This document shows, in pieces, positions 8,720 to 17,048 of a stretch of DNA of 64,000 nt; position 1 is the stretch's first letter, and each line of letters begins with the position of its first letter. The translations under genes and the position numbers were made by a program. Location of the stretch: NCBI RefSeq assembly GCF_963664075.1, contig NZ_OY760916.1, positions 434,001-498,000 of the forward strand, given 5' to 3'. Below the pieces are notes generated by a model. It did no database searches. It saw only the letters and a list, made by a program, of their open reading frames with translations, and had not been told where the DNA came from. The stretch comes from an uncultured Desulfobulbus sp. GTDB taxonomy: Bacteria; Desulfobacterota; Desulfobulbia; Desulfobulbales; Desulfobulbaceae.

Positions 8720-9943
8720 ATGAAATATATTCTCTTGATCGGTGACGGTATGGGGGATGTACCCGTGCCGGCCCTGAATAACCAGACTCCGCTTGAAGCG
8801 GCCGCAACCCCCACCATGGATCGGTTGGCTGTCGCTTCGGAAATGCTCCAGGTGCGCACTGTTCCCGAAGGCTACCCTCCGGGCAGTGATGTGGCCAATC
8901 TCTCCTTGATGGGCTACGAACCGGAGAAATATTACACCGGGCGAGCGCCGTTGGAGGCTGCCAGCCTGGGGGTGGAGCTTAGCTCTGATGAGTTTGCCTT
9001 TCGCTGCAACCTGGTCCATGTGGAGCACGATGCCGCTGGTCGCATGACCATGATCGATTACAGCGCAGGTCACATCACCACGGAAGAGAGTACCCAGTTG
9101 ATTGCGGCGCTGCAGGAAGCCTTCAATGCAGAGGACATTGCGCTCTATCCCGGTGTGAGTTACCGCCATCTGCTTGTTTTTAGCGGCCAGCTTCCCGCAG
9201 GTTTTTCCACCGTACCTCCCCATGACTATTCCGATCAGGAGGTGACTTCTTTCTACAAAGAGTATGAAAAAGTGCCATCGCTGGCGCTGATCATGGATAG
9301 GGCTCAGGAAATTCTCGCAAATCATCCCGTGAATCAGGATCGAGAGCGTCAGGGAAAACGGAGTGCCAATGCGGTCTGGCTCTGGGGTGAGGGCAAACGT
9401 CCGGCCATGGAAACCTTAGACGCGCGTTTTGGTATTCGCGGGGGATTGATCTCAGCGGTCGATCTGCTTAAAGGGCTTGGAGTGCTTGGGGGGCTTGAGA
9501 TTATCCATGTGGAAGGAGCCACCGGCTATCTGGATACCAACTATGCCGGAAAGGCCCAGGCTGCCATCGATGTGCTGAAAAAAGAGGACTTTGTCCTGGT
9601 GCATGTGGAGGCGCCCGATGAGACCGGCCATCAGGGGCTGGCACAAGAAAAAGTGCAGGCCGTGGCCGATTTTGATGCCAAGATCGTCAAACCCATTGTC
9701 GAGGAGATGGAACGGCTTGGTGAAGAATTTCGTGTGGTTATCACCATGGACCACTTCACCCCTATCCATCGCCGCACCCACGAAGACTGGCCCGTGCCCA
9801 TGTTTATCTACGATTCCCGTGGTGTGGCTCAGGCCGCTGGCCGTACCTATTCAGAGGCAAACGTCTTGGCTGCGGTGGAGGAAAACGGGCTCAAACTTGA
9901 TTCCGGCGCGGCCTTCTTTCGCCGTTTTGTCGAGCAGGAGTAA
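8720..9943 (+). CDS. ApgM-type phosphoglycerate mutase / proposed homoserine kinase
   Basis: Alkaline-phosphatase-superfamily protein of 407 residues. The metal-site start is LIGDGMGDVPV, then PPGSDVANLSLMGY with the catalytic Ser, HVEAPDETGHQG, and TMDHFTPIHRRTHEDWPVP with metal-binding Asp and His residues. Relatives are named cofactor-independent phosphoglycerate mutase, but a bacterial subgroup of this length is listed in family models as a proposed homoserine kinase because it clusters with threonine genes in genomes lacking ThrB. The immediate position behind hom favours the kinase reading here; the sequence alone does not decide. AGGA precedes the ATG. Confidence 0.85.
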   Translation: MKYILLIGDGMGDVPVPALNNQTPLEAAATPTMDRLAVASEMLQVRTVPEGYPPGSDVANLSLMGYEPEKYYTGRAPLEAASLGVELSSDEFAFRCNLVHVEHDAAGRMTMIDYSAGHITTEESTQLIAALQEAFNAEDIALYPGVSYRHLLVFSGQLPAGFSTVPPHDYSDQEVTSFYKEYEKVPSLALIMDRAQEILANHPVNQDRERQGKRSANAVWLWGEGKRPAMETLDARFGIRGGLISAVDLLKGLGVLGGLEIIHVEGATGYLDTNYAGKAQAAIDVLKKEDFVLVHVEAPDETGHQGLAQEKVQAVADFDAKIVKPIVEEMERLGEEFRVVITMDHFTPIHRRTHEDWPVPMFIYDSRGVAQAAGRTYSEANVLAAVEENGLKLDSGAAFFRRFVEQE

Positions 9944-9946
9944 AGG

Positions 9947-10417
9947 ATGGCTAAAATCAACGTCAGCCTGCAGGAGCCGATCTTCAGCACGACCTACCGG
10001 GTGATCTATGGGGATACCGATGCCGCCGGGGTTGTGTATAACGCCAACTACCTGCGCTATTTCGAGATTGGCCGTACCGAGATGATGCGGGCCTGGGCCT
10101 TGCCCTATAGTGCCATTGAGGAGCTGGGGTGTGTCCTGCCGGTGACCGAATCCTACCTGCGTTTCAAGGCCTCTGCCGCCTATGATGATCTTCTCACCAT
10201 CAGTACCTCGCTAATCGAGGTGACCAAGCTGACCTGTCGTTTTCATTACGCTATCACCCGTGAAGAGGCGGATGGGAAATCAACGCTGCTGGTGAGGGGC
10301 TTTACTGTCCATGCCTGCATCAACCGGGACGGCAAGCTCACCCGTTTTCCTGCACCAGTATTGGAAAAGATTCAGGCAATCTTGGAAAAAAGGAACGCAG
10401 CGAAAGAAAAAGGTTGA
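9947..10417 (+). CDS. YbgC-family acyl-CoA thioesterase
   Basis: Hotdog-fold 4-hydroxybenzoyl-CoA thioesterase family, 156 residues. The signature YGDTDAAGVVYNANYLRYFE contains the active-site Asp, followed by IGRTEMMR. It starts three bases after the preceding stop with GGAGTAAAGG as ribosome site, so it is co-transcribed with hom and the ApgM-like gene. Related enzymes hydrolyse short or branched acyl-CoAs and are often near the Tol-Pal genes, which are not in this window. Substrate unknown. Confidence 0.9.
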   Translation: MAKINVSLQEPIFSTTYRVIYGDTDAAGVVYNANYLRYFEIGRTEMMRAWALPYSAIEELGCVLPVTESYLRFKASAAYDDLLTISTSLIEVTKLTCRFHYAITREEADGKSTLLVRGFTVHACINRDGKLTRFPAPVLEKIQAILEKRNAAKEKG

Positions 10418-10442
10418 TTTCTTCGCAAAGTTTAAGTATAGT
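10414..10442 (+). promoter_or_regulatory. Promoter of the initiator tRNA gene
   Basis: TTGATT (10414-10419), 17-base spacer, TATAGT (10437-10442), placing the start a few bases before the tRNA. The -35 overlaps the stop codon of the thioesterase gene. Confidence 0.65.
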
Positions 10443-10454
10443 GGGCGAACGCAA

Positions 10455-10531
<77 letters not shown>

Positions 10532-10542
10532 CGCATATTCAA

Positions 10543-10574
10543 GGGTTAAGTCAATTTGGCTTAACCCTTTTTTT
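10543..10574 (+). terminator. Intrinsic terminator of tRNA-fMet
   Basis: Perfect 8-bp stem GGGTTAAG/CTTAACCC (10543-10550, 10560-10567) followed by seven T. Confidence 0.92.
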
Positions 10575-10867
10575 GTTTAACGCCCTTATTGCTTTCGTCA
10601 GTCCTTCCTCAAGTCCTTTCATTTGCTTTGACACATCTTTTCTGTAGTCAGATTGTATTTTTTAAATACGGATGTGGTTTTGTGTCTTCTGGCTGCCATT
10701 GTACGAATAAAATCGTTCACCTCAAAGGGATGCATGTGTGTTACATTGGTAGTCAAGTGTGGTCATTTTTTCAGCTTTCTTTGCAATGTACCTTTTCTTT
10801 TTTTTGTGAATTTATACAAAAAAAGAAAAGATAAGCGTGCCAACAACGTAACGCCAAGGAGAGTCGA
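10575..10867. other. Intergenic, AT-rich palindrome
   Basis: No gene seen. A T-rich/A-rich inverted repeat of about 15 bp per arm lies at 10792-10830 (arms rich in CTTTTC and GAAAAG), directly upstream of the PEP-CTERM gene. Some stem-loop or operator role is possible. Confidence 0.35.
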
Positions 10868-11440
10868 ATGCGCACACGTAACATGACTATTTCACTCATT
10901 ATTGCGACATGGTTTTTTTCTGCCGCAGCACACGCCACACCAACAGTAATGTACAATGGAGGGTTTGCCGTAGGAATCCAGGGACTAGAGCTCTCTGGTG
11001 CCGAATATCGAGTTGATTTTATAGAAGGAAGCTACAATTCAATCTATCAATATTCAGCTCCTCTTTTTCTGGGCAACGAATCAGGGGCAGCAGCTGCTGC
11101 AGATGCAATCATGAATGTACTTAATGCTGAGGTAGTTACACCCCATATCGGAATCAATCCTGAGTATGAAGTTCTTTGGGTGCCTTACCTTGAAAGTGCA
11201 GGGGATTTTAGAACCGAGCAGCGTGGTTACTCTTCCCTTACGGACTCTTGGGGAAGTTACGCTGATTTTCAAGGGGGAGTGGATGTTGATTACGCTGGTA
11301 AAGTTAGTTACTTGGATGGAAAAGACCTGCATTGACAATTTGTCAAATTTTCTACTCCGGTCCCTGAGCCTACTACGATGCTTCTTTTGGGAACGGGCCT
11401 CACTGGTCTTGCTGCTCTAGGCCGTAGACGTAGAGAGTAA
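10868..11440 (+). pseudogene. PEP-CTERM anchored exported protein interrupted by in-frame TGA
   Basis: ATG at 10868 has AAGGAGA five bases upstream. A signal peptide (MRTRNMTISLII to AHA) is followed by ~130 residues with no recognised domain. The frame stops at TGA 11333-11335, but the same frame continues to TAA at 11438-11440 and encodes a textbook PEP-CTERM tail: VPEPTTMLLLGTGLTGLA then an Arg-rich end. Such tails are processed by exosortase. So the ancestral protein was about 190 residues and now lacks its anchor. A TGG-to-TGA nonsense change fits; selenocysteine is less likely because the short stem after the TGA does not look like a bacterial SECIS and the context is not redox. A shortened, secreted version may still be made. 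An intact terminator follows. Confidence 0.75.
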
Positions 11441-11470
11441 GTGAACTCTGATTATCTCCGGATTAATGAA

Positions 11471-11497
11471 GGCAGAGCTTCGGCTCTGCCTTTTTTT
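11471..11497 (+). terminator. Intrinsic terminator after PEP-CTERM gene
   Basis: GGCAGAGC TTCG GCTCTGCC, a perfect 8-bp stem with a stable TTCG tetraloop, then seven T. Confidence 0.93.
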
Positions 11498-11629
11498 GTC
11501 TTTGTCGTCCCCAGCACAAGTTTAGACAATTTCGAAAATTTTAACCTGCAAGCACCAGGGCAATGCAACACGTATGGCAAGCATGCAGTGCATGATGCTT
11601 TATGCAGGTACCAGCATCCTGGATAATCA

Positions 11630-11659
11630 TTGTTCTCCCACCGGTGCATTCGCTATAAT
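11630..11659 (+). promoter_or_regulatory. Probable promoter of the binding-protein/diguanylate-cyclase operon
   Basis: Perfect -10 TATAAT (11654-11659) with a weak -35 TTGTTC (11630-11635) at 18 bases. Start about 55 bases before the first gene. Confidence 0.5.
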
Positions 11660-11720
11660 ACCTATCTAAGGAAACTGTGAGCGCTGTAACAGGTGATTAC
11701 CTCAAGAGAAGGGAGTGGTC

Positions 11721-12851
11721 ATGACTATGGGACAGGTAGCCAGGGCATTGAACATCTTGTGGGCTGTGTTGCTTTTTTTGTTTGGGCCACTGCAACAGGT
11801 CGCTTCTGCTGTCATCGTCTCTGGGGATTCTCTCCGTCAGGAGCTGGCAACGCAATCAAGTGCGCAATGGACGCTTCCGCAAACTGGGCCTCCAGGTCTG
11901 AAGGGGCAGACAATTGTTTTTATCGCGGAAGATCTACGGAACGGCGGCGTGCTCGGCGTGGGAGTTGGTGTGCGGGAAGCAGCCGCTGCCATGGGCTGGA
12001 AGGTGCACTTTGTAGACATTGGTGGGCAGGATGAACAACGGCAGGAAGCTTTTCAGCGAGCCCGGGATCTCTCCCCAGATGGTATTATCCTTGGTGGTGT
12101 TGATCTCCAAAAGAATCTGCAATACATCCAAAAGATTCATGCCGATGGCATTCCCATGGTGGGTTGGCATTCGGCACCGGAGGTTCATGAACGGGGAAAA
12201 AAGCTAATCGGCCGGGATGTCACCACCGATCCTGTCCTCGTCGCCCAAACTGCGGCCCAGTATCTGCTTACTCACGCCCAAAAGGCGGTCGGAGTCGTCT
12301 TGTTTACCGATAGTCGTTTTGCTATCGCACGGCAAAAAACTGCGGCTATGGCAGCTCTCATTGAACGTTGTCCCCAATGCAGCCTGCTTGAGACTGTTGA
12401 TCTGCCACTGGAAAATGTGGGGGCTGCAATGCCTGAAATCGTCGAACGACTGGTGCACCAGTACGGTGAGCGCTGGCAATACACTCTTGCCATTAATGAT
12501 TTGTATTTCGATCATGCTGCCTCCACCTTGGCTATGCTTGGGCATGCGCCCCAAGACCCTCCCTATAATATCTCCGCAGGTGACGGCAGCTCTTCCGCCT
12601 TTTTTCGTATCCGTAAAAACATCTACCAAAAGGCCACCGTGGCGGAACCACTCCTTTTTCAGGGCTGGCAATGTATTGATGAGCTGAACAGGATGCTTCA
12701 GGGGCAGGCCACCAGTGGCTTTATCGCGCCACCGGAGCTGATTACCAAGGAAAATATCGACCGCCAAAAAAAATTGCTCGATTTCTTTGAGCCAGACAAT
12801 GGCTACCGCGAGAATTACCTGCGAATCTGGAGAAGAGGTGGCGCGAAATGA
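11721..12851 (+). CDS. Periplasmic sugar-binding-like protein (sensor partner of GGDEF protein)
   Basis: Signal peptide (residues ~1-33, cut near VASA) then a type-I periplasmic binding fold: KGQTIVFIAEDLRNGG at the start of the first lobe, DGIILGGVDLQ, and a second lobe with AINDLYFDHAAS. It resembles the ribose/galactose-binding family (Peripla_BP_4). No ABC transporter genes are nearby; instead the stop overlaps the start of a membrane diguanylate cyclase by four bases, so the pair is translationally coupled. By analogy with LuxP-type systems the protein probably presents a ligand to the cyclase sensor domain rather than to a permease; this is inference. ATG 11721 is chosen over GTG 11715 because AAGGGAG suits it. 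Confidence 0.85.
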   Translation: MTMGQVARALNILWAVLLFLFGPLQQVASAVIVSGDSLRQELATQSSAQWTLPQTGPPGLKGQTIVFIAEDLRNGGVLGVGVGVREAAAAMGWKVHFVDIGGQDEQRQEAFQRARDLSPDGIILGGVDLQKNLQYIQKIHADGIPMVGWHSAPEVHERGKKLIGRDVTTDPVLVAQTAAQYLLTHAQKAVGVVLFTDSRFAIARQKTAAMAALIERCPQCSLLETVDLPLENVGAAMPEIVERLVHQYGERWQYTLAINDLYFDHAASTLAMLGHAPQDPPYNISAGDGSSSAFFRIRKNIYQKATVAEPLLFQGWQCIDELNRMLQGQATSGFIAPPELITKENIDRQKKLLDFFEPDNGYRENYLRIWRRGGAK

Positions 12852-14173
12852 TTGTTCCGCGGTTGTATTCGATCCAGGCAAAGTTTTCTATCCTGCTGAT
12901 CATCATGGTTGGCATCATTCTTGGCGGTCAAGTGTTCTCTGTCCTCCTCTCTAACAGATTCCTGGCGACAACGAAATATTTTGTGAATGGCACCTTACCG
13001 AGCATACGCATGGCCAGAACTCTTGAAAAGGCTGTCTATCAACTGGGTGGTTTTTCCCATGGGTTTGTTCACCATCATAGCTATAAAAATTTACAGGACC
13101 ACTACTTTGCGCTTCGTGCAACCCTTGATGAGGTGGAAAAAATAACCGTTACCCTGTCGCAGGAAGGTGGCCTGGTGGATATTCTTTCCCTGAATCTGGT
13201 GAGCCAGGCTATTCGTAGCCATGCCGCTGTTGTCTTCCAGATAGATCTTAACATGAGCCAACAGCAAACGCAGACGCTCGATACTCAGGCAAATTTGGAT
13301 CTTCTGATCCATGAGCTCGAGGAGCTTTCCAAGCGTCTGGAGCAGTTGACTGCAGCCTATGTCGAAAATGTTTTTGGACAATATAAAATGAGCTCACGAC
13401 AGGTCATCTCTGAGATTGAGTGGGCAATTCGACTCAAGCTGTTGCTTGGAGTTTTTTCAATTGTTGTCTTGTGCCTGCTCTACTATATCATTGTTACCCG
13501 AGGGTTTGCTGGCCGCTTGAGCCAAATCAGCAGGGCTATGAATGAAGAATCGATGGAAAATGGTGACAGGAATATTCCTCTGGATGGCAATGATGAAATA
13601 TCAGCCATGGCCAGATCAGCCCTGGCACTTTTGGATAAGGCACAACGCCTGCGTGAACTGGCAACCATTGATGAGTTAACTCAGGCCTATAACCGCAGAA
13701 GGTTTTTTGAGTTGGCTGATAAAGAAGCTAAAAGGGCGTCGCGCACCAAGCAGGGGGCTGTATTTCTTATGATCGATCTCGATCATTTCAAGCAGATCAA
13801 CGACACCTATGGACATGATTTTGGCGATAGAGTGCTGTCTGAAACTGTACGTGCCTGCAAGCAAACCATACGTGAAATCGATATTTTTGCTCGCTATGGG
13901 GGGGAGGAATTTGTTTTATTGATGCCAGAAACCTCACTGGTTCAGGGGAAAGTAGCGGCACAACGTCTCCTTGCAACTGTGGCTTCTCTAGATTTTTCAA
14001 AGGATGGAGCTGCACCCGTGCATATAACTGCCAGTATTGGACTGGCGGGGGCACAGTTGGGAGAAGTTAGGGTCTATACAGCCCTGAAAAATGCAGATAG
14101 AGCCCTGTACCGGGCCAAGGAGCTGGGGCGAAATAGGATCGAAATATTTGAGGAGGGGTACACTGGAAACTAA
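12848..14173 (+). CDS. Membrane diguanylate cyclase with periplasmic sensor
   Basis: 441 residues: transmembrane helix ~12-34, a helical periplasmic domain ~35-195 of unknown class, second helix ~198-218, a HAMP-like linker, and a GGDEF domain ~270-435. The active-site loop is YGGEEF (~residue 351), and REID five residues before it matches the RxxD inhibitory site, so the enzyme should make c-di-GMP and be product-inhibited. The metal-binding MIDLDHFKQIND segment is intact. It is coupled (ATGA overlap) to the upstream periplasmic binding protein, suggesting that sugar or signal binding outside controls c-di-GMP inside. PilZ-type effectors exist in the window (16288). Confidence 0.92.
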   Translation: MIVPRLYSIQAKFSILLIIMVGIILGGQVFSVLLSNRFLATTKYFVNGTLPSIRMARTLEKAVYQLGGFSHGFVHHHSYKNLQDHYFALRATLDEVEKITVTLSQEGGLVDILSLNLVSQAIRSHAAVVFQIDLNMSQQQTQTLDTQANLDLLIHELEELSKRLEQLTAAYVENVFGQYKMSSRQVISEIEWAIRLKLLLGVFSIVVLCLLYYIIVTRGFAGRLSQISRAMNEESMENGDRNIPLDGNDEISAMARSALALLDKAQRLRELATIDELTQAYNRRRFFELADKEAKRASRTKQGAVFLMIDLDHFKQINDTYGHDFGDRVLSETVRACKQTIREIDIFARYGGEEFVLLMPETSLVQGKVAAQRLLATVASLDFSKDGAAPVHITASIGLAGAQLGEVRVYTALKNADRALYRAKELGRNRIEIFEEGYTGN

Positions 14174-14321
14174 ATTTCAAAAAAATGAGATCTGCCCCTT
14201 GTTTTTTGAGAATGAGTGTTAATTTTAAAAGGCATGAGAGATAAACAAAGCAAGGGGTAATAACTTGCTCGAATTGTTAAATATACCTCGCAATAAGCGG
14301 AAGCCTTTCTGGAGAATATAT

Positions 14322-14528
14322 ATGGCTAAATATACCTGTCATACCTGTGGCACAGATTCGGACAAACCTCTCAATCTCTGTAATCCTATCCTAACAGAGG
14401 TAAGTTCTCTAACAAAAGAGCAAGACGGACCAGAGCAAAGTTCTCAAAAACTAGGAAGATATATTTGCGGTGGCTGCGGTAATATCGCAACTTCACCAGA
14501 TAATATATGTCACCCTGAGAATTTCTAG
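14322..14528 (+). CDS. Small protein with duplicated Cys-rich motif
   Basis: 68 residues starting MAKYTCHTCG, with GGAGA seven bases before ATG 14322. Two copies of one motif are seen: CHTCGTDSDKPLNLCNP near the N-terminus and CGGCGNIATSPDNICHP at the C-terminus, each CxxCG...P.N.C.P. They probably form small zinc knuckles, or one shared site. No signal peptide. I know no function; similar tiny zinc-ribbon-like proteins are often left as hypothetical. Confidence 0.7.
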   Translation: MAKYTCHTCGTDSDKPLNLCNPILTEVSSLTKEQDGPEQSSQKLGRYICGGCGNIATSPDNICHPENF

Positions 14529-15048
14529 ATAAATTCTTCAAGGGGGACAGGGCGGCATTGTAATACAACCGATGACAAGTATGCAGAGGAAAGCCAATGG
14601 ACAGGAACTGCTGGTAAGTATTGGAGGGATTGTTTGGATTGGAAAAATCAAGAGTTCAAATAGTCTCATATAGCGGGTAAGTAATTCCTTAAGTATTTGG
14701 AGGAAAACCATTGGGCTGGAGTAAAAGTAATAATCGAGGCAGCCTATAAAACAGGTTGAAATAAAATCGAAGCCAACCTGTTATTGAGCGTATTGCAAAT
14801 AGAGGAAATAATTCCAGAGCCCGGGCGTGTGTCATGCACGTCGGGCTTTTTTTGATGAATATTCCTGCTTGTCACAACTGATTAATCGTTCTTTTTTCAA
14901 GAGTTGGAGCTTGTTGGATAATCTGGCATTTGAAATGCTTAGGCAATCGTGCACCTGTGAGGAGTGGGCAGCATGGTATCTTGCCTGAAAGAGCCAAGGT
15001 CAAAAGGATGAAGAATATCTTCGTGGTAGGGGACCTTAGCCTCTATGG
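14529..15048. other. Intergenic region with candidate small RNA
   Basis: No clear gene, though short W-rich open stretches near 14575-14665 could be coding debris. A 9-bp hairpin AACAGGTTG/CAACCTGTT (14750-14758, 14774-14782) precedes an orphan terminator at 14818-14853, the arrangement expected for a small RNA ending there. Confidence 0.35.
14818..14853 (+). terminator. Orphan intrinsic terminator
   Basis: AGCCCG and GGCGTG pair with CACG and TCGGGCT, ending in seven T. It lies about 290 bases after the nearest plus-strand stop and converges on fdhE. Confidence 0.8.
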
Positions 15049-15960
15049 CTACACTTGAGGTAGAAGCAGTAAATTTACTCCAGATCTACTCAGACCTTTG
15101 GCCAGCATCCTCCGGTCGAGTTCCATTGAGGCCAGGTCATCGGCCACAGGCTCTGCTTCTACTGCCAGATCATTGTTGATGCGTTTGAGATAGCTCCTAC
15201 AGTAGTGACAGATTTCTGCCTGAACATGAGGCAGGTGTTCACAGCTGTTTTGCGTATCAAGCCCTTCATTACTTCCACAGGTGCTGCAGGTGTTTGCATC
15301 GATTTTCCAGACGCTGTTGCATAAAGAGCAGTGGAGGTCGCGCGAATGTGTTGTCGTCTCCGTTAGGCCGCAAGTGGCCGCAACGGGAAGACTTCCACAG
15401 ACCGGACAGCGAGAGTGTTGGCTTGCACTTCGTAAACCTTGCATCGATAACCGGGCGGCCAGGGAACTCCACTGTACCTGGAGCGCTCCACTGATGATGG
15501 GGATGATCATTGGTTCGAGCAGCTGCCTGTTGCCACCCAGCAAATGTGATTTTTGGAGGTCCAGCCAGCTGATATCCGTTGTCGGGCATCGTTGCAGGGC
15601 CTGTTGGTCTTTCTGGGAGAGTTCAGGGGCGGTGGCTCTGATCAGTCGATGCACCAGTTCCTGCCAGTGGGGATGTGGGGGCCAACCCGCAGGAGAAAGC
15701 GGCGGTATTTCATATTTCTGACAGTGCTGGAGTAAAGGTTCATCGGGTAGAGGCAATGAAGGGAACTGCTGGAATTCCAGATCCTGTTGTTTTGCCAGAG
15801 CGGCACAAAATGTGAGCTGACGTGCAAAGGGATTATCCTTTGCTAAGACCTGACAACGGTGTGCTCTATCGGCAAAGATGGGTGCATGGGGGAGATGCAG
15901 AGATGTGATGGTGCACGATACTGCCTGTGATTGACCGTGGGATAAGGTTGTCGTGGACAT
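15049..15960 (-). CDS. fdhE: Formate dehydrogenase accessory protein FdhE
   Basis: 303 residues. The C-terminal half has the FdhE rubredoxin-like cysteine pairs in order: RCPVCGSLPVA, LHCSLCNSVW, TCSTCGS and EICHYCRSYLK, followed by the conserved AEPVADDLASMELDRRM and GLSRSGVNLLLLP. FdhE binds iron and is needed for maturation or Tat export of periplasmic molybdo/tungsto- or seleno-formate dehydrogenases. No formate dehydrogenase subunits are in the window, so it acts on enzymes encoded elsewhere. Monocistronic here. Confidence 0.93.
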   Translation of the reverse strand: MSTTTLSHGQSQAVSCTITSLHLPHAPIFADRAHRCQVLAKDNPFARQLTFCAALAKQQDLEFQQFPSLPLPDEPLLQHCQKYEIPPLSPAGWPPHPHWQELVHRLIRATAPELSQKDQQALQRCPTTDISWLDLQKSHLLGGNRQLLEPMIIPIISGALQVQWSSLAARLSMQGLRSASQHSRCPVCGSLPVAATCGLTETTTHSRDLHCSLCNSVWKIDANTCSTCGSNEGLDTQNSCEHLPHVQAEICHYCRSYLKRINNDLAVEAEPVADDLASMELDRRMLAKGLSRSGVNLLLLPQV

Positions 15961-16287
15961 GTCTCTCCATTTGCTGGGGTTGTGAAGAGGCTTTTTTTAA
16001 ATAATCAATACATACTTCTGGTATTGTCTTGGCTGGTGGTTTTTGTGTCAAGAATAATTCCTCATGTGTGCAGGCAGGGGGCAGCCTGGGAACACAATTA
16101 GTTCAGTGGAAATATGAGGAACTCTGCGAAGAATAAGCAAAAAAATTTTTAAATTTTCTTTGTGCTCCTTGCCTCATACCTGTTTCATCGCTAAGCTATT
16201 TAAATAAGATCTTTTTAGTGTAAACCGGTCTATAAATCCCGAAAACTGGGTATCGATTATCGGCAGAGCCGTTGTGTGGAGGCGTCC
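15961..16287. other. Intergenic between divergent fdhE and PilZ gene
   Basis: AT-rich divergent promoter region. No RNA, repeat or clear -35/-10 pair stands out. Confidence 0.4.
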
Positions 16288-16719
16288 ATGGAGAAAAAAG
16301 AATGGGACGATGTCCCTAATCTGGAAGGCTTGGAAATGGAGTGGGATTACAGCCCCGACTGTCGTGACGGGCAACGTCTCCATAAGCGTATGACCAGGAC
16401 CGACATGGCCAACCTCTATGGCAGTGGTCACGTAGCGGTCAAAGTAGCCAGCACGACCGGCACCTTTAATGCCTCTTTGCGGGATTTAAGTGAAGGTGGG
16501 CTGGGGTTGGATTTAAAGACTCCGCTTGATGAGTTTCAAAATCTTAAAGTAGGCATGATGTTAGGAGCAAAACAAATTATCGCCAGTGCCCAGGTGCGCT
16601 ACGTTCGCTCCGGGGGACATGGATATACTGCCGGGTTGCAGTTTCTTAATCTTGAACCATCGATTCGTAAGTTTATAGCGGGAATGTACGCCTCCAAGGT
16701 GCTGCACCACGGTTTCTAA
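16288..16719 (+). CDS. PilZ-domain c-di-GMP-binding protein
   Basis: 143 residues, essentially one PilZ domain after an acidic N-terminus. The two ligand motifs are present: RLHKR (RxxxR) around residue 30 and DLSEGGLGL (D/NxSxxG) around residue 66. This predicts direct c-di-GMP binding. ATG 16288 has GGAGG five bases upstream; the in-frame GTG at 16276 lies in that site. Target process is unknown, but a diguanylate cyclase lies 2 kb upstream. Confidence 0.85.
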   Translation: MEKKEWDDVPNLEGLEMEWDYSPDCRDGQRLHKRMTRTDMANLYGSGHVAVKVASTTGTFNASLRDLSEGGLGLDLKTPLDEFQNLKVGMMLGAKQIIASAQVRYVRSGGHGYTAGLQFLNLEPSIRKFIAGMYASKVLHHGF

Positions 16720-17048
16720 CACCTTTGCTCGTTTCAGGGGATTCCCTATACGCTATTTTTTACTTTTCCCTTCTGGGCCCGTTCTGTACGGGCCTTATCT
16801 TTTTTTATCTAAATTTCTAAAAATACTTTTGTTTCAAGACTCTATCTCTGTGAGGAGTGATCGCAAAAGTACCTTTCACTGGTCTTGAATTAACCCATAG
16901 GAAAAACTGTTTAGAATTCCTAGAAAAATGATGATACACCTAAGTGTAAGGTCGAAATGTCGGATTTCCCTGCTGGCTCAGCACCTTGAACATGTGGTTT
17001 GTCGCCGCTATCGCCCAATCACCAATTCAGCAGACTCAAAGGAGAGAT
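16720..17048. other. Intergenic, no feature recognised
   Basis: AT-rich with T-runs after the PilZ gene (16757-16815) that may include a weak terminator (GGGCCCG...CGGGCC near 16776-16795, then ttatcttttttt). AAAGGAG for the next gene lies at 17038-17044. Confidence 0.4.

Noticed and set aside
11333..11360. Selenocysteine at the TGA of the PEP-CTERM gene
   Set aside because: The downstream TTGACA/TGTCAA stem has a 3-base loop without SECIS features, and the context is not a redox motif.
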